Shown here piece after piece: positions 28,698-37,263 of a stretch of 64,000 bases of DNA. The notes beneath the pieces were generated by a model. The model had not been told where the DNA came from, did no database searches, and saw only the letters and a program-made list of their open reading frames with translations. Both the position numbers and the translations under genes were made by a program. The stretch spans positions 496,001-560,000 of the forward strand of contig JADJCK010000003.1 in NCBI GenBank assembly GCA_016703265.1, written 5' to 3'. Positions within the stretch are counted from its first letter, which is position 1; every line of letters starts with the position of its first letter. The DNA comes from a bacterium. GTDB lineage: Bacteria; Krumholzibacteriota; Krumholzibacteriia; LZORAL124-64-63.

Positions 28698-29990
28698 ATG
28701 AAAATACTCAAGACCCATGGGCCGATATTCCTGCTGATGCTGGCAACGGTATTCGCGGCTTTCGGCCGACTCACCACCACGCCCCTGTGGGACGGAACGG
28801 ACGCACAGATCATCTGTGACGCCCATTCCCTGTCGCGCGACCCGGCCGACATGTTCCACCACGTGGGCTTCTATTTCAGCCAGCCGCTCCTGCAGCTGGT
28901 GTTCCTGACCGAGTACCGGCTGTTCGGGCTCAACGTGGGCGGGTACCTGGCGGTCAACCTGCTGATCCACGCCCTGAATGCCTTCGTCGTCTACATGCTC
29001 GTGAACATGTTGTTCCCGCGCCGCAACATGGCGGTGGTCGCCGCCCTCATGTTCGCGCTCGGCGTGGGCAGCTACGGCCGCGTATTCACCACGGTGCATG
29101 CGCTGGAAAGCCTGTTGCTGGCCATGCTGCACCTGCTGGTGCTCTACTTCTTCATCCGGAACGATTTCCGGCGCGACGGCCGCCTGCGATCACCGTTTTT
29201 CCTCGCCGGGCTCGCGATCTTCCTGCTGTCGGGGCTGACGCGCGCCTCGTCGTTCTCGCTCCTGTGCTGCCTGCTGGCGTACAAGGCGTTCTTCCACCGG
29301 CGGCGGGGCCGGCCGGTGTGGTCGCCGGACCTGCTGATCTTCATCATCGTCGGCACGGTGTTCTACGTGGGCCAGGCGCAATGGGGCTTCGGGCAACCTA
29401 CCGTCTTCGGCGGCGGCGGCGAGCAGACGTATTTCTCCATCCTCTCGGTGAAAAACCTCTTTCGCTACCTGACCCTCATGTTCTTCCCGCTGCAGCGAAG
29501 CCCGATGATCGAGACGGCCCCGTTCTGGGTGGCCTGGCTGTTCGAGGCCCGCACCTGGATCCGCTTCGCGTTGACCATCGCCATCGTCTCGTACAGCTTC
29601 TTCGGTTTCGTCTTCGGCAGCCGCGCCATCCGCTTCTTCATCGCGTGGACCTACATCACGCTGCTGCCGTTCACCGCGCACACCGTGGCCGGACAGTGGC
29701 TCAACCTCAACCACCTCTACCTGGCTTCCCTGGGCTTCTGCGTGGTCATCGCCGCCGGGGCGGCCGGCTGCAGTTCGCTGCTGGCCCGCGCCGGCCGCCG
29801 GCGATACCTGCCCTACCTGGCCCCGCTGCTGCTGGCGGCCGTGGCGCTGGGATTGACCCACCAGCTCGACTCCAAGTACAAGGCGATCGCCCGCTGGCCG
29901 GAATCGCAGCAGCTGCGCGAACAGGTAAGCCACGCCTGCTCGCCCGGCGGCGGTGACCGGATGCCGGGCGCCCTCCTGCCGCGGCGCTGA
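28698..29990 (+). CDS. Polytopic membrane protein of unknown function
   Basis: This 430-residue protein has about ten predicted membrane segments (for example FLLMLATVFAAFG, GGYLAVNLLIHALNAFVVYML, LLIFIIVGTVFYV) and an early loop with WDGTDAQIICDAH. Loop acidic residues before the second segment and the general layout are reminiscent of GT-C glycosyltransferase-like proteins, but I do not see the signature needed to call that. It starts at an ATG just after a hairpin-rich, AT-flanked region and ends 117 nt before the isocitrate-dehydrogenase-like gene. Function is unassigned. Confidence 0.7.
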   Translation: MKILKTHGPIFLLMLATVFAAFGRLTTTPLWDGTDAQIICDAHSLSRDPADMFHHVGFYFSQPLLQLVFLTEYRLFGLNVGGYLAVNLLIHALNAFVVYMLVNMLFPRRNMAVVAALMFALGVGSYGRVFTTVHALESLLLAMLHLLVLYFFIRNDFRRDGRLRSPFFLAGLAIFLLSGLTRASSFSLLCCLLAYKAFFHRRRGRPVWSPDLLIFIIVGTVFYVGQAQWGFGQPTVFGGGGEQTYFSILSVKNLFRYLTLMFFPLQRSPMIETAPFWVAWLFEARTWIRFALTIAIVSYSFFGFVFGSRAIRFFIAWTYITLLPFTAHTVAGQWLNLNHLYLASLGFCVVIAAGAAGCSSLLARAGRRRYLPYLAPLLLAAVALGLTHQLDSKYKAIARWPESQQLREQVSHACSPGGGDRMPGALLPRR

Positions 29991-30107
29991 GCCGCGCGCG
30001 CCGGTTTGTGCGGACGCGTTTCCGGCGATATCTTTGGACCCGTGAACCCGACCATGCCGCCCCCGTTTCCGGGGCCCGGCCCCCGTTTCCCAGGAGGAAG
30101 ACAGGCC

Positions 30108-31229
30108 ATGGCGAAGTACAGGATCGGCTGGATGCCCGGCGACGGCGTGGGCGTCGACGTGATGGACGCCACGCGCATCGTTCTGGACGCGCTGGGCTTC
30201 GACGCCGACTACATCCCCGGCGACATCGGCTGGGAGATCTGGTGCCGCGAGGCGAACGCACTGCCTGACCGCACGCTCGAGATGCTCCGCGGCGTGGACG
30301 CTGCGCTGTTCGGCGCCATCACCAGCAAGCCGAAGGAAGAGGCCGAGGCCGAACTGATCCCCGAGCTGCGCGGCAAGGGCCATGTGTATCGCAGCCCCAT
30401 CGTGCGCCTGCGCCAGGAGTTCAACCTGCGGACGAACCTGCGGCCGTGCAAGGCATACGCCGGCAACCCGCTGAACTACCGCGACAACCTCGACATGGTC
30501 GTGTTCCGCCAGAACACCGAGGACCTGTACATGGGCGTGGAGTGGCACCCGCTGCCGCAGGAACTGCGCGATGTCATGGTGAAGACGCTGCCCGGCCCCA
30601 CGAAGCGCCTGGCGGATACGGCCAACGAGGACATCGCGCTGTCGGCGCGCATCCTGACGCGCCTGGGCTGCCAGCAGATCGTGCGCGACGCCTTCGAGTA
30701 CGCGAAGAAGTACGGCTACAAGACGGTGACCATCGTCGAGAAGCCGAACGTGGTGCGCGAGACCAGCGGCCTGATGGTGCGGGAGGCGCGCAAGATCGCC
30801 AAGGACTACCCCGGCATCGAGCTGTGGGAGACAAACATCGACGCCATGTGCATGTGGCTGATCAAGAACCCCGAACAGTACGGGGTGATGGTGTCGAGCA
30901 ACATGTTCGGCGACATCCTCAGCGACCTCTGCGCGCAGCTGGTCGGCGGCCTCGGCTTCGCCTGCAGCGGCAACCTCGGCGACGACATCGGCATCTTCGA
31001 GCCCAGCCACGGCTCGGCGCCGAAGTACGTCGGGCTGAACAAGGTCAACCCGATCGCGATGATCCTCTCGGCCAAGATGATGCTCGATCACCTGGGCGAG
31101 AAGGACATGGCGGCGCGGATGGAGAGTGCGGTTGCGGCTGTGATCAAGGACGGGAAGGCTCGTACCTATGACATGGGCGGCGCCACGACAACCACCGGCA
31201 TGGCCAAAGCGATCGCCGCGCGCTGCTAG
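30108..31229 (+). CDS. Isocitrate/isopropylmalate dehydrogenase family enzyme
   Basis: This 373-residue decarboxylating dehydrogenase shows MAKYRIGWMPGDGVGVDV at the start, RSPIVRLRQEFNLRTNLRPC (substrate arginines), FRQNTEDLYMGVEW, the Lys of IVEKPNVVRE and the metal-site VSSNMFGDILSDL. It belongs to the NAD-dependent isocitrate or homoisocitrate branch rather than the dimeric NADP enzyme. AGGAGGAAG lies 7 nt before the ATG at 30108. An insertion sequence begins at the last base of its stop codon, without disrupting the protein. Confidence 0.93.
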   Translation: MAKYRIGWMPGDGVGVDVMDATRIVLDALGFDADYIPGDIGWEIWCREANALPDRTLEMLRGVDAALFGAITSKPKEEAEAELIPELRGKGHVYRSPIVRLRQEFNLRTNLRPCKAYAGNPLNYRDNLDMVVFRQNTEDLYMGVEWHPLPQELRDVMVKTLPGPTKRLADTANEDIALSARILTRLGCQQIVRDAFEYAKKYGYKTVTIVEKPNVVRETSGLMVREARKIAKDYPGIELWETNIDAMCMWLIKNPEQYGVMVSSNMFGDILSDLCAQLVGGLGFACSGNLGDDIGIFEPSHGSAPKYVGLNKVNPIAMILSAKMMLDHLGEKDMAARMESAVAAVIKDGKARTYDMGGATTTTGMAKAIAARC

Positions 31230-32443
31230 TTGTGCCGCCGAGATTGTGTCCGGCCCGGTTGATGCCCCGGGCCGGACATGAACACCAACGCCAGATCCTT
31301 CGACCCACCTCACTGTCCCAACTCCAACTGCCGTTTCCACAGTGGGTTGCGCCATGAATGGCGCTTCAAACGCATTGGCTACCACTGGAGTCACTGCCAG
31401 CGAAAGCGTATCCCCAGGTTCCTCTGCCTGTGCTGCCGCCGTTCCTTCAGCACTCAGACTTTCGCGACTTCCTACTGGCTCAAGAGGCCCGACGTCCTAG
31501 GCCAGCTCGTCATGAAAGCCGTCGGCTGCATGGCCAATCGCCAGATCGCCCGTGAACTGCGGGTTGCACCTTCCACCATCGATCGCCAGCTGGCGCGACT
31601 CGGCCGGCACTGCATGCTGTACCACACACAGCAGATGCAGGACGCAAAGCCGGCTTCCACAGTCGCCATCGATGGCTTCGTTACTTTTGAGCATTCCCAG
31701 TTCTGGCCCTTTCACCACCATCCGGCTGTCGAGCCCGGGTCCGATCTCCTCGTCTACTTCACCGACAGCGAGGTGCGTCGCTCAGGCTCCATGACCGAGG
31801 CCCAGAAGCGCAAGCGTGAGCGCCTCGAGCAGCAGTACGGGCGGCCTGACCCCAAGGCAGTCCTGAAGGACGTGACCCATCTGCTCGAGGTTGTCGCCGG
31901 TGGGCAGAAGCGCCTGACGGTACTGAGCGACGATCATAAGGCGTATCCCCGGGCGATACGGCAGTTGCCGTGCGAAGTGACGCACCTGGTGACATCGAGC
32001 AAGGAGCGGCGGGATGCGCGCAACCGGCTCTTCCCGGTAAACCTGGCGGACATGCTCTTGCGGCACAGCAGTGCCAATCACAAGCGGGAGACGATCGCGT
32101 GGTCGAAGCGACGTCAGGCGAGCGCCGAGCGGCTGGCGGTGTTCCTCGTTTGGCGCAACTACATGAAAGGCCGCAAGGAGAAGGTCCGCGGCAGTCCGAC
32201 ACCGGCCCAGGTGCGGGGGATGCGGACGGACAAGCTGGAGATTGCGGAGCTGCTGGAGAGCCGATTGTTCGCGAGCCGGATCACCCTGCCGGGGCGATGG
32301 CTGGAGTACTACGGGCGGCGGGTGCTGACACGGGTGCTGGAACGGCAGCGGGTGCATGACTTAAAGTACGCGTTCTAGAGGCCGGAGAGTGAGCCGGCCG
32401 CGCCATTGCTTGACGCGGCCGGACACAATTTCGGCGGCACAAC
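31229..32443. mobile_element. Insertion sequence with 27-bp terminal inverted repeats
   Basis: The left end (31229-31255) and the reverse complement of the right end (32417-32443) match at 26 of 27 bases: GTTGTGCCGCCGAGATTG... against GTTGTGCCGCCGAAATTG.... One transposase gene fills the space between. I see no clear target-site duplication at the two flanks. Just after the right end, the motif CACAATTTCGGCGGC (first at 32424-32438) recurs at 32445-32459, 21 bp on, as if the terminal binding site were duplicated. The element abuts the upstream gene stop codon, so it has no effect on that gene. Confidence 0.88.
31278..32378 (+). CDS. IS transposase with zinc-ribbon N-terminus
   Basis: This 366-residue protein has a Cys-rich zinc ribbon (HCPNSNCRFHSG and RFLCLCCRRSFST), a helix-turn-helix segment (MANRQIARELRVAPSTIDRQLA), and a DDE-like core: Asp in TVAIDGFVTFE, Asp in LTVLSDDHKAYP, and a conserved tail NHKRETIAWSKRRQASAERLAVF. 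It sits in the centre of an element with matching ends. The family is not certain; IS1/IS1595-like is my best guess from the zinc ribbon and DDE spacing. Confidence 0.85.
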   Translation: MNTNARSFDPPHCPNSNCRFHSGLRHEWRFKRIGYHWSHCQRKRIPRFLCLCCRRSFSTQTFATSYWLKRPDVLGQLVMKAVGCMANRQIARELRVAPSTIDRQLARLGRHCMLYHTQQMQDAKPASTVAIDGFVTFEHSQFWPFHHHPAVEPGSDLLVYFTDSEVRRSGSMTEAQKRKRERLEQQYGRPDPKAVLKDVTHLLEVVAGGQKRLTVLSDDHKAYPRAIRQLPCEVTHLVTSSKERRDARNRLFPVNLADMLLRHSSANHKRETIAWSKRRQASAERLAVFLVWRNYMKGRKEKVRGSPTPAQVRGMRTDKLEIAELLESRLFASRITLPGRWLEYYGRRVLTRVLERQRVHDLKYAF

Positions 32444-32465
32444 CCACAATTTCGGCGGCGCTACC

Positions 32466-32921
32466 TCAGGCCTGGGCTGAGGCCGAGACCGGCGCCAGTT
32501 CGGGCCGCGGTGCGCGTGCCTCGAAGCGCGGCCCAAGCGCAATCACACGGCGCCGGAAAGCGGTGATCAGACCGGGCACCAGGTGGGCCTCGCGGGGCCG
32601 CAGCCAGAGCCGCCGCAGCCGGGCCGGATCCACGCCAAGGCGGTGCAGCGCCAGCGCCGCATGGTGGATGTGGAGGAACGCCTCCACGTCATTCTCGGGC
32701 AGGCAGCAGGCGGGTCTCAGGCAGCCGATGATGAGGACGCCGTCCGTGTCCTCCAGGAACGCCTCCCGCAGCCGGGCGGCGTCGACCTGTCCGGTGCACC
32801 CCGGCACCAGACGGCAGTGGCTGCCTGCGCCCGCGGCCAGGGCAATGCCCGGGCAGCAATGCTCGCAATGGAAGACCGTGAGGCGCGGTTCACAGAGACG
32901 ATTCGGCACGGGGGCTTCCAT
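32466..32921 (-). CDS. MvhD-like hydrogenase/heterodisulphide reductase delta-subunit-type protein
   Basis: This 151-residue protein carries a Cys-rich pattern like that of MvhD and related iron-sulphur subunits: FHCEHCCPG near the N-terminus, LVPGCTGQVDAARL, and DGVLIIGCLRPACCLPEND. MvhD-type proteins pass electrons from a hydrogenase or similar complex to a partner through a [2Fe-2S] cluster. No partner subunit is nearby, so the electron route is unknown. A promoter TTGACG-N17-TACGAT precedes it on the minus strand. Confidence 0.75.
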   Translation of the reverse strand: MEAPVPNRLCEPRLTVFHCEHCCPGIALAAGAGSHCRLVPGCTGQVDAARLREAFLEDTDGVLIIGCLRPACCLPENDVEAFLHIHHAALALHRLGVDPARLRRLWLRPREAHLVPGLITAFRRRVIALGPRFEARAPRPELAPVSASAQA

Positions 32922-32961
32922 CGGCTGCTTCCTTTCCCGGATTGCCTACCCTGTAGCTGGG

Positions 32962-32990
32962 ATCGTAACAGCCCGACAAGGCATCGTCAA
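32962..32990 (-). promoter_or_regulatory. Promoter for the MvhD-like gene
   Basis: On the minus strand TTGACG (32985-32990) and TACGAT (32962-32967) are separated by exactly 17 nt, 41 nt before the ATG. Just upstream is an AT-rich imperfect palindrome (GTTAATGATTTATCAA, 32998-33013) which could be a regulator site. Confidence 0.55.
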
Positions 32991-33095
32991 CTTATTTGTT
33001 AATGATTTATCAATCACCAGACAAGTCCTATCGCCTTGCCTGGTGGTCGGTTACGGCCATTTCTGCCGGGGCTCAGGTCCGGTCGAGGCCTGCCG

Positions 33096-33905
33096 TCACC
33101 GGCCCTGATAGTAAGGCTGGGCCTCGGCCATGTACTCGTTGAGCTGGCGAATACGGGTGGCGTCGGACGGGTGCGTGCTGAGGAACTCCGGCGCACCGCC
33201 GCCACCGTTCGCCGACATGCGCTCCCAGAACTTCGGTGCTTCCTGCGGGTTGTAGCCGGCCATCGCCATGAAGATCAGGCCGAGCCGGTCCGCTTCGCTC
33301 TCGTGGGAACGGCTGAACGGCAGCATCACGCCCACCTGCGCGCCCAGGCCGAAGGCGCCCATCCAGAGGTTGCGCGTCTGTTCCGGCTTCGAACGCACCG
33401 CTTCCGAGAGTGCCATGCCGCCCAGTTCCAGGGCCATCTGCTGGCTCATGCGCTCGCCGCCGTGGCGGGCGATGGCGTGCGCCACCTCGTGGCCCATGAC
33501 GACGGCGATGCCGGCGTCGTCCTTGCAGATGGGAAGGATGCCCGTATAGAAGGCGACCTTTCCGCCCGGCATGCACCATGCGTTGGCTTCTTCGCTGTCG
33601 ATCAGGTTGAACTCCCACTCGTAGCCGGCCAACTGCTGCGACTGGCCCTGCTGCTGGAAGTACTTCTCGACGGCGCCCTGGATCTTCGCGCCCACGCGCT
33701 TGACCTGGGCGGTGGCTGCGGCATCCTTGCTCAGCTTGCTCTCGGCCAGCACCTGGTCGTACTGCGAGAAGCTCATCGAGTTCATCTGGCTGTCGGGGAT
33801 CAGGCTCAACTGACGACGCCCGGTGATGGGCACGGTGGCGCAGGCGGCCAGGAGCGTCAGGCCGACGACGCCGAGGACGATGGCAGACAAATGACGTTTC
33901 ATCAT
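33096..33905 (-). CDS. M48-family zinc metalloprotease lipoprotein
   Basis: This 269-residue protein has a lipoprotein signal (LTLLAACAT, Cys21 or nearby), and the M48 active site GHEVAHAIARH (HExxH) with the third zinc ligand in SHESEADRLG. It resembles YggG/LoiP or BepA-type periplasmic proteases that handle outer-membrane proteins. Two adjacent ATG codons are possible at 33905 and 33902. A divergent gene begins 200 nt away. It stands alone on its strand. Confidence 0.92.
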   Translation of the reverse strand: MMKRHLSAIVLGVVGLTLLAACATVPITGRRQLSLIPDSQMNSMSFSQYDQVLAESKLSKDAAATAQVKRVGAKIQGAVEKYFQQQGQSQQLAGYEWEFNLIDSEEANAWCMPGGKVAFYTGILPICKDDAGIAVVMGHEVAHAIARHGGERMSQQMALELGGMALSEAVRSKPEQTRNLWMGAFGLGAQVGVMLPFSRSHESEADRLGLIFMAMAGYNPQEAPKFWERMSANGGGGAPEFLSTHPSDATRIRQLNEYMAEAQPYYQGR

Positions 33906-34104
33906 GGCACTACAACTCCCCTGAGTGGCTCCCCGGAATGGCGCAGGCCCCGTCACGGAACCAGCTGGTGAGCGGGCACAATGTAGACGCAGGGGGCAAA
34001 CCCGTCCAGTGGCGGGCCAGGCGGGTCCGGTTGTAGGTTGTCGCCCACCCGCGCCCGGGAAGGGCCCTTTCCGTAACCCCGCAACCACACCTGAGGAACG
34101 CAAC

Positions 34105-34389
34105 GTGCTTCTTTCCGTCATCCTGATGGCCGTGGCCACCTTCCTCCTGAACCTGCCGATGGGCTACTGGCGGCAGGGCGTGCGCAAGTTCTCCTGGCAG
34201 TGGATCGTGGCGATCCACGCCATGGTGCCCGTGATCATCCTGCTGCGCCACCTGATGCACATCGGGTTCGCCTGGTGGACCTTCCTGATCACGATCCCCT
34301 GCTACTTCGGCGGACAGTTCGTCGGTGCCCGCCTGCGCCGGCGCGGGCAGATGAAGATCGCCGCCGCCGCCCCGCCCAAGACCGCCTGA
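34105..34389 (+). CDS. Small membrane protein, unknown
   Basis: This 94-residue protein has three predicted membrane segments (LLSVILMAVATFLLNLPMGYW, WIVAIHAMVPVIILLRHLM, GFAWWTFLITIPCYFGG) and a basic C-terminus (ARLRRRGQMK). The start is GTG at 34105 with GAGG 8 nt upstream; the nearest ATG would cut into the first segment. I do not recognise the family. It precedes the Bax-inhibitor-like gene by 84 nt on the same strand. Confidence 0.75.
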   Translation: MLLSVILMAVATFLLNLPMGYWRQGVRKFSWQWIVAIHAMVPVIILLRHLMHIGFAWWTFLITIPCYFGGQFVGARLRRRGQMKIAAAAPPKTA

Positions 34390-34473
34390 TCCGCACGCGC
34401 TGCGGGGCGGTTGCGCCATCCTGCACCTTGTGGTTTCCTTGACGGCGGACCAGAGACCGAAAGGACATTGACC

Positions 34474-35217
34474 ATGACAGACCGGTTCCACGGACGACAG
34501 GACGCAGACGCCGTCCCCGCCACTGCCGAGGAGTTGCGGCAGGCTGGCATCGCCCACGACCGCGAAGCCGCCCTGCGCGGCGCGTTCATCATGCGCGTGT
34601 ACGGCTACCTGATGGCGGCCATCGCGGCTTTCATCCTCATCGAGGTCTGGCTGTTCCGCTCCGGCAAGGCCGAGACGCTGGCGCGCGCGCTGGTCGGCAC
34701 CAACTGGATGCTGGTGCTCGGCGGCTTCATGGTGGTGGGCTGGCTGGCCCGCGGCCTGGCCGCCCGCGCCACCAGCACCGCGGCGCAGTTCGCCGGGCTG
34801 GCCGTCTATGTGGTGGCGCAGGCCATCATCTTCACGCCGATGATCGACATGGCCGATAAGAGGGCCGGCGGCGGTGTCATCGCCAGCGCCGCGGTGCTCA
34901 CGGGCCTGGCCTTCACCGGCCTGACGCTCATCGCCTGGCAGACGCGCCGCGACTTCACGTTCCTGGGCGGACTGTTGCGCTGGGCCGGCATCCTGGCGCT
35001 GGTGGCCATCGCCGGTTCGGTCTTCTTCGGGCTGAACCTGGGCATGTGGTTCTCGCTGGCCATGGTCGCGCTGGCCGGCGGCGCCATCCTCTACGACACG
35101 TCGAACATCATCCGCTACTGGCCGAGCAACCGGCCGGTGGGAGCGGCGCTCGAGTTGTTCGCTTCAGTGGCGCTCATGTTCTTGTACCTGCTGCGGCTGC
35201 TGAGCTCGCGGCGCTGA
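34474..35217 (+). CDS. Bax inhibitor-1/YccA-family membrane protein
   Basis: This 247-residue protein has about seven membrane segments, with the family features FIMRVYGYLMAAIAAFI, ATSTAAQFAGLAVYVVAQAIIF, SAAVLTGLAFTGLT and an Asp-rich C-terminal loop LYDTSNIIRYWPS. BI-1-type proteins leak calcium or modulate membrane proteases such as FtsH; the role here is not visible. It ends before a strong bidirectional terminator. Confidence 0.85.
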   Translation: MTDRFHGRQDADAVPATAEELRQAGIAHDREAALRGAFIMRVYGYLMAAIAAFILIEVWLFRSGKAETLARALVGTNWMLVLGGFMVVGWLARGLAARATSTAAQFAGLAVYVVAQAIIFTPMIDMADKRAGGGVIASAAVLTGLAFTGLTLIAWQTRRDFTFLGGLLRWAGILALVAIAGSVFFGLNLGMWFSLAMVALAGGAILYDTSNIIRYWPSNRPVGAALELFASVALMFLYLLRLLSSRR

Positions 35218-36187
35218 CCGCGTACGCCAGGTGATGACAAAGGCCCGCCGGCACTGGTTGCCGGCGGGCCTTCTTCGTGACGGCTGCGAGGGCGCTAGTC
35301 CTGACGATGATCACGTACTTGACCGCGCGGAACGCATCGGGGTCGAGGATCCTCAGCGCCAGTTGCTCGCCGTTCGGCTCCAGCGTGTAGCTGTCGGCGG
35401 GCTGGGCGCTGACCACCTTGGCCTTCTTGGCGTCGATGGGGATGAACGTGGCGCGGTCGGTGTCCAGCGACGTGAACTGGCCGCCCACGGTGTTGCCGGT
35501 CGGGCGCAGGGTGCGGCCCAGGCCCAGCAGCCCGCCCTTCGACTCGACGAGGCCCGCGCGCGAGAGCTCCTTCTTCGTGCCCACCACGTAGTAGATGGTG
35601 CCCAGGCGCTGGCGCGACGACTCCAGATTCGCGGTCTGCTCCTGGATCGTCTCGTCCTTCTGCTTGATGGTCTCGCGGCCGACGGCCACCTCGGTCTCGA
35701 GGCCCGCGACCTGGGTCTGCAGCTCGCCCACCCGCGCCGTCAGCACCACGATCTCGGCTTCCTTGTCGGCCACCGTCTTGCGCAGTCCCTTGATGAGCTT
35801 CTCGAGCCCGGCCACGTGCACGTCGCTCGCCTTCAGCTTCTCTTCGAGGTCCTTGATGCGGTTGTTGGCGCGCTCGACACCGGCCTTGATCTCGGTGATG
35901 CGGGCCATGGTCGCTTCACCGCGGTCCTGGGAGAGGTTCTGCTCCTGGGCCAGCTCGGTCTGCAGCGCCTGCGTACCCTGTTCCCCGAGGTCGATCTCCT
36001 GCAGGCTCTCCTGGATGGAGGCGACTTCGTCGATGGCCGCGGCATACCGCGCGCTGGTGGCCTGTTCCTCCGCCTGCAACGTGGCGAAGTCAGCCTTGCT
36101 CTGGCCCAGCTTCTGGTTCAACGACAATGTCATGCCCGTCATGGCGACGGCCGCCACGATGAGGATGGCGAACACGATCTTCCGCAT
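35174..36187 (-). CDS. Membrane-anchored coiled-coil protein (probable terminal frame break)
   Basis: After a membrane anchor (RKIVFAILIVAAVAMTGMTLSL), residues 30-200 form a long coiled coil, followed by a C-terminal region (GRTLRPTGNTVGGQF, YTLEPNGEQLALRILDPDAFRAV). As written the frame runs on past VKYVIIV through a terminator and into the neighbouring gene. Restoring one base near 35303 would give VIIVQD and a TAG at 35295-35297, just before the terminator, so the real end is probably there (about 297 residues). Its ATG is at 36187; GTG three codons earlier is possible. Function unknown. Confidence 0.72.
   Translation of the reverse strand: MRKIVFAILIVAAVAMTGMTLSLNQKLGQSKADFATLQAEEQATSARYAAAIDEVASIQESLQEIDLGEQGTQALQTELAQEQNLSQDRGEATMARITEIKAGVERANNRIKDLEEKLKASDVHVAGLEKLIKGLRKTVADKEAEIVVLTARVGELQTQVAGLETEVAVGRETIKQKDETIQEQTANLESSRQRLGTIYYVVGTKKELSRAGLVESKGGLLGLGRTLRPTGNTVGGQFTSLDTDRATFIPIDAKKAKVVSAQPADSYTLEPNGEQLALRILDPDAFRAVKYVIIVRTSALAAVTKKARRQPVPAGLCHHLAYAVSAASSAAAAGTRT
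35240..35272. terminator. Bidirectional intrinsic terminator
   Basis: AAGGCCCGCCGGC (35240-35252) pairs with GCCGGCGGGCCTT (35260-35272) around ACTGGTT. The 13-bp GC-rich stem lies between the Bax-inhibitor-like gene and the opposing coiled-coil gene and carries A/T residues on each side. Confidence 0.8.
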
Positions 36188-36302
36188 GCTCCACACTCCT
36201 TGCCCGACTGGGGTTCCCGGTCAATCCCACAATATGCGTCCATACCCGAAGTGCCGCCGCCCTATTCACGTCCCGCCGGCCCCGACACGGACCGGCAATG
36301 CG

Positions 36303-37226
36303 TCAATCCGTCGCATTCGCTTGGGGTTCCACGTGCACCGTCACATCGGAACCCGGCAGGATCGCGCGCACCAGGTCCTCGATCCGCTCGGTCATGGCGT
36401 GCGACTCGCGCACCGAAAGGTCGCCGTCCACGGTGACGTGCATGTCCACGAACCAGCTGCCGCCGGCCGAGCGGATCCGCACGTCATGCGCATCTGTCAC
36501 ACCTTCCATGGCGCCGACCTGCTGTTCGATGGCTTCGCGTTCGCCCCCGCGTGGCGAAGCGTCGAGCAGCGCCTGCACGGAACGCCAGCCCATCCTGACG
36601 CTGACCCAGGCGGCGATGGCCGCCACCGCAAGCGCAGCCATGCTGTCACCGTGCTCGAGGAAGGCGAGCTGGGGCACGTGCCGCGCCACCAGGAGCTGGC
36701 AGAGCCCGAGCAACACGACGCACGACGACCAGATGTCGGTGCGGAAATGCAGCGCATCGGCCTCCAGCGCCTGCGAGCGGTACTTGATCGCGGCCGCCTT
36801 CAACCGGCGGGAACGCGAGATGTCCACGGCGATCGAAACCAGCATCACCGCGAACGACCACCACTTGACCTCGACGTGGACCGTCGGCTCCAGCAGGCGC
36901 TGCACCGATTCCCAGACGATCCAGACCACGGTGGCCAGCAGCAGCATCGTCTCGAACAGGGCCGAGATGTTCTCGATCTTGCCGTGGCCGTAGGGATGAT
37001 TCTGGTCGGCCGGGCGGTCGGCAACACGCACGGCCACCCAGGTGGTGAAGGCGGCCACCAGGTCGAGCGCCGAATGCACCGTCTCGGCCAGGATGCCCAG
37101 CGAGCCCGTGAGCAGGCCCACCGTGCCCTTGATCGCCGTCAGCCCCACCGCCGCAATGACGGAACTGAGGGCGACGGCCGATTTCTCGCGGCCTGCAATG
37201 GCGGCAGCCTCGGTTTCCGCGGACAT
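36303..37226 (-). CDS. Cation diffusion facilitator family transporter
   Basis: This 307-residue antiporter has six membrane segments with the metal-site motif HSALDLVAA (segment 2) and the family signature HPYGHGKIEN, and a C-terminal cytoplasmic domain (SPRGGEREAIEQQV...VHVEPQA). It should export divalent zinc, iron or manganese. I chose ATG 37226 (MSAETEAAA), since the upstream extension is not membrane-like. It has no close partner on the same strand; the secreted protein gene starts just downstream. Confidence 0.9.
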   Translation of the reverse strand: MSAETEAAAIAGREKSAVALSSVIAAVGLTAIKGTVGLLTGSLGILAETVHSALDLVAAFTTWVAVRVADRPADQNHPYGHGKIENISALFETMLLLATVVWIVWESVQRLLEPTVHVEVKWWSFAVMLVSIAVDISRSRRLKAAAIKYRSQALEADALHFRTDIWSSCVVLLGLCQLLVARHVPQLAFLEHGDSMAALAVAAIAAWVSVRMGWRSVQALLDASPRGGEREAIEQQVGAMEGVTDAHDVRIRSAGGSWFVDMHVTVDGDLSVRESHAMTERIEDLVRAILPGSDVTVHVEPQANATD

Positions 37227-37263
37227 GGACTCCCCTGCGCGGGTCCGGCCGACCCGTTCGCGC

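Noticed and set aside
32389..33108. 239-residue + strand frame over the MvhD-like gene
   Set aside because: It is the shadow of the minus-strand gene, with no start site or domain and poor codon use.
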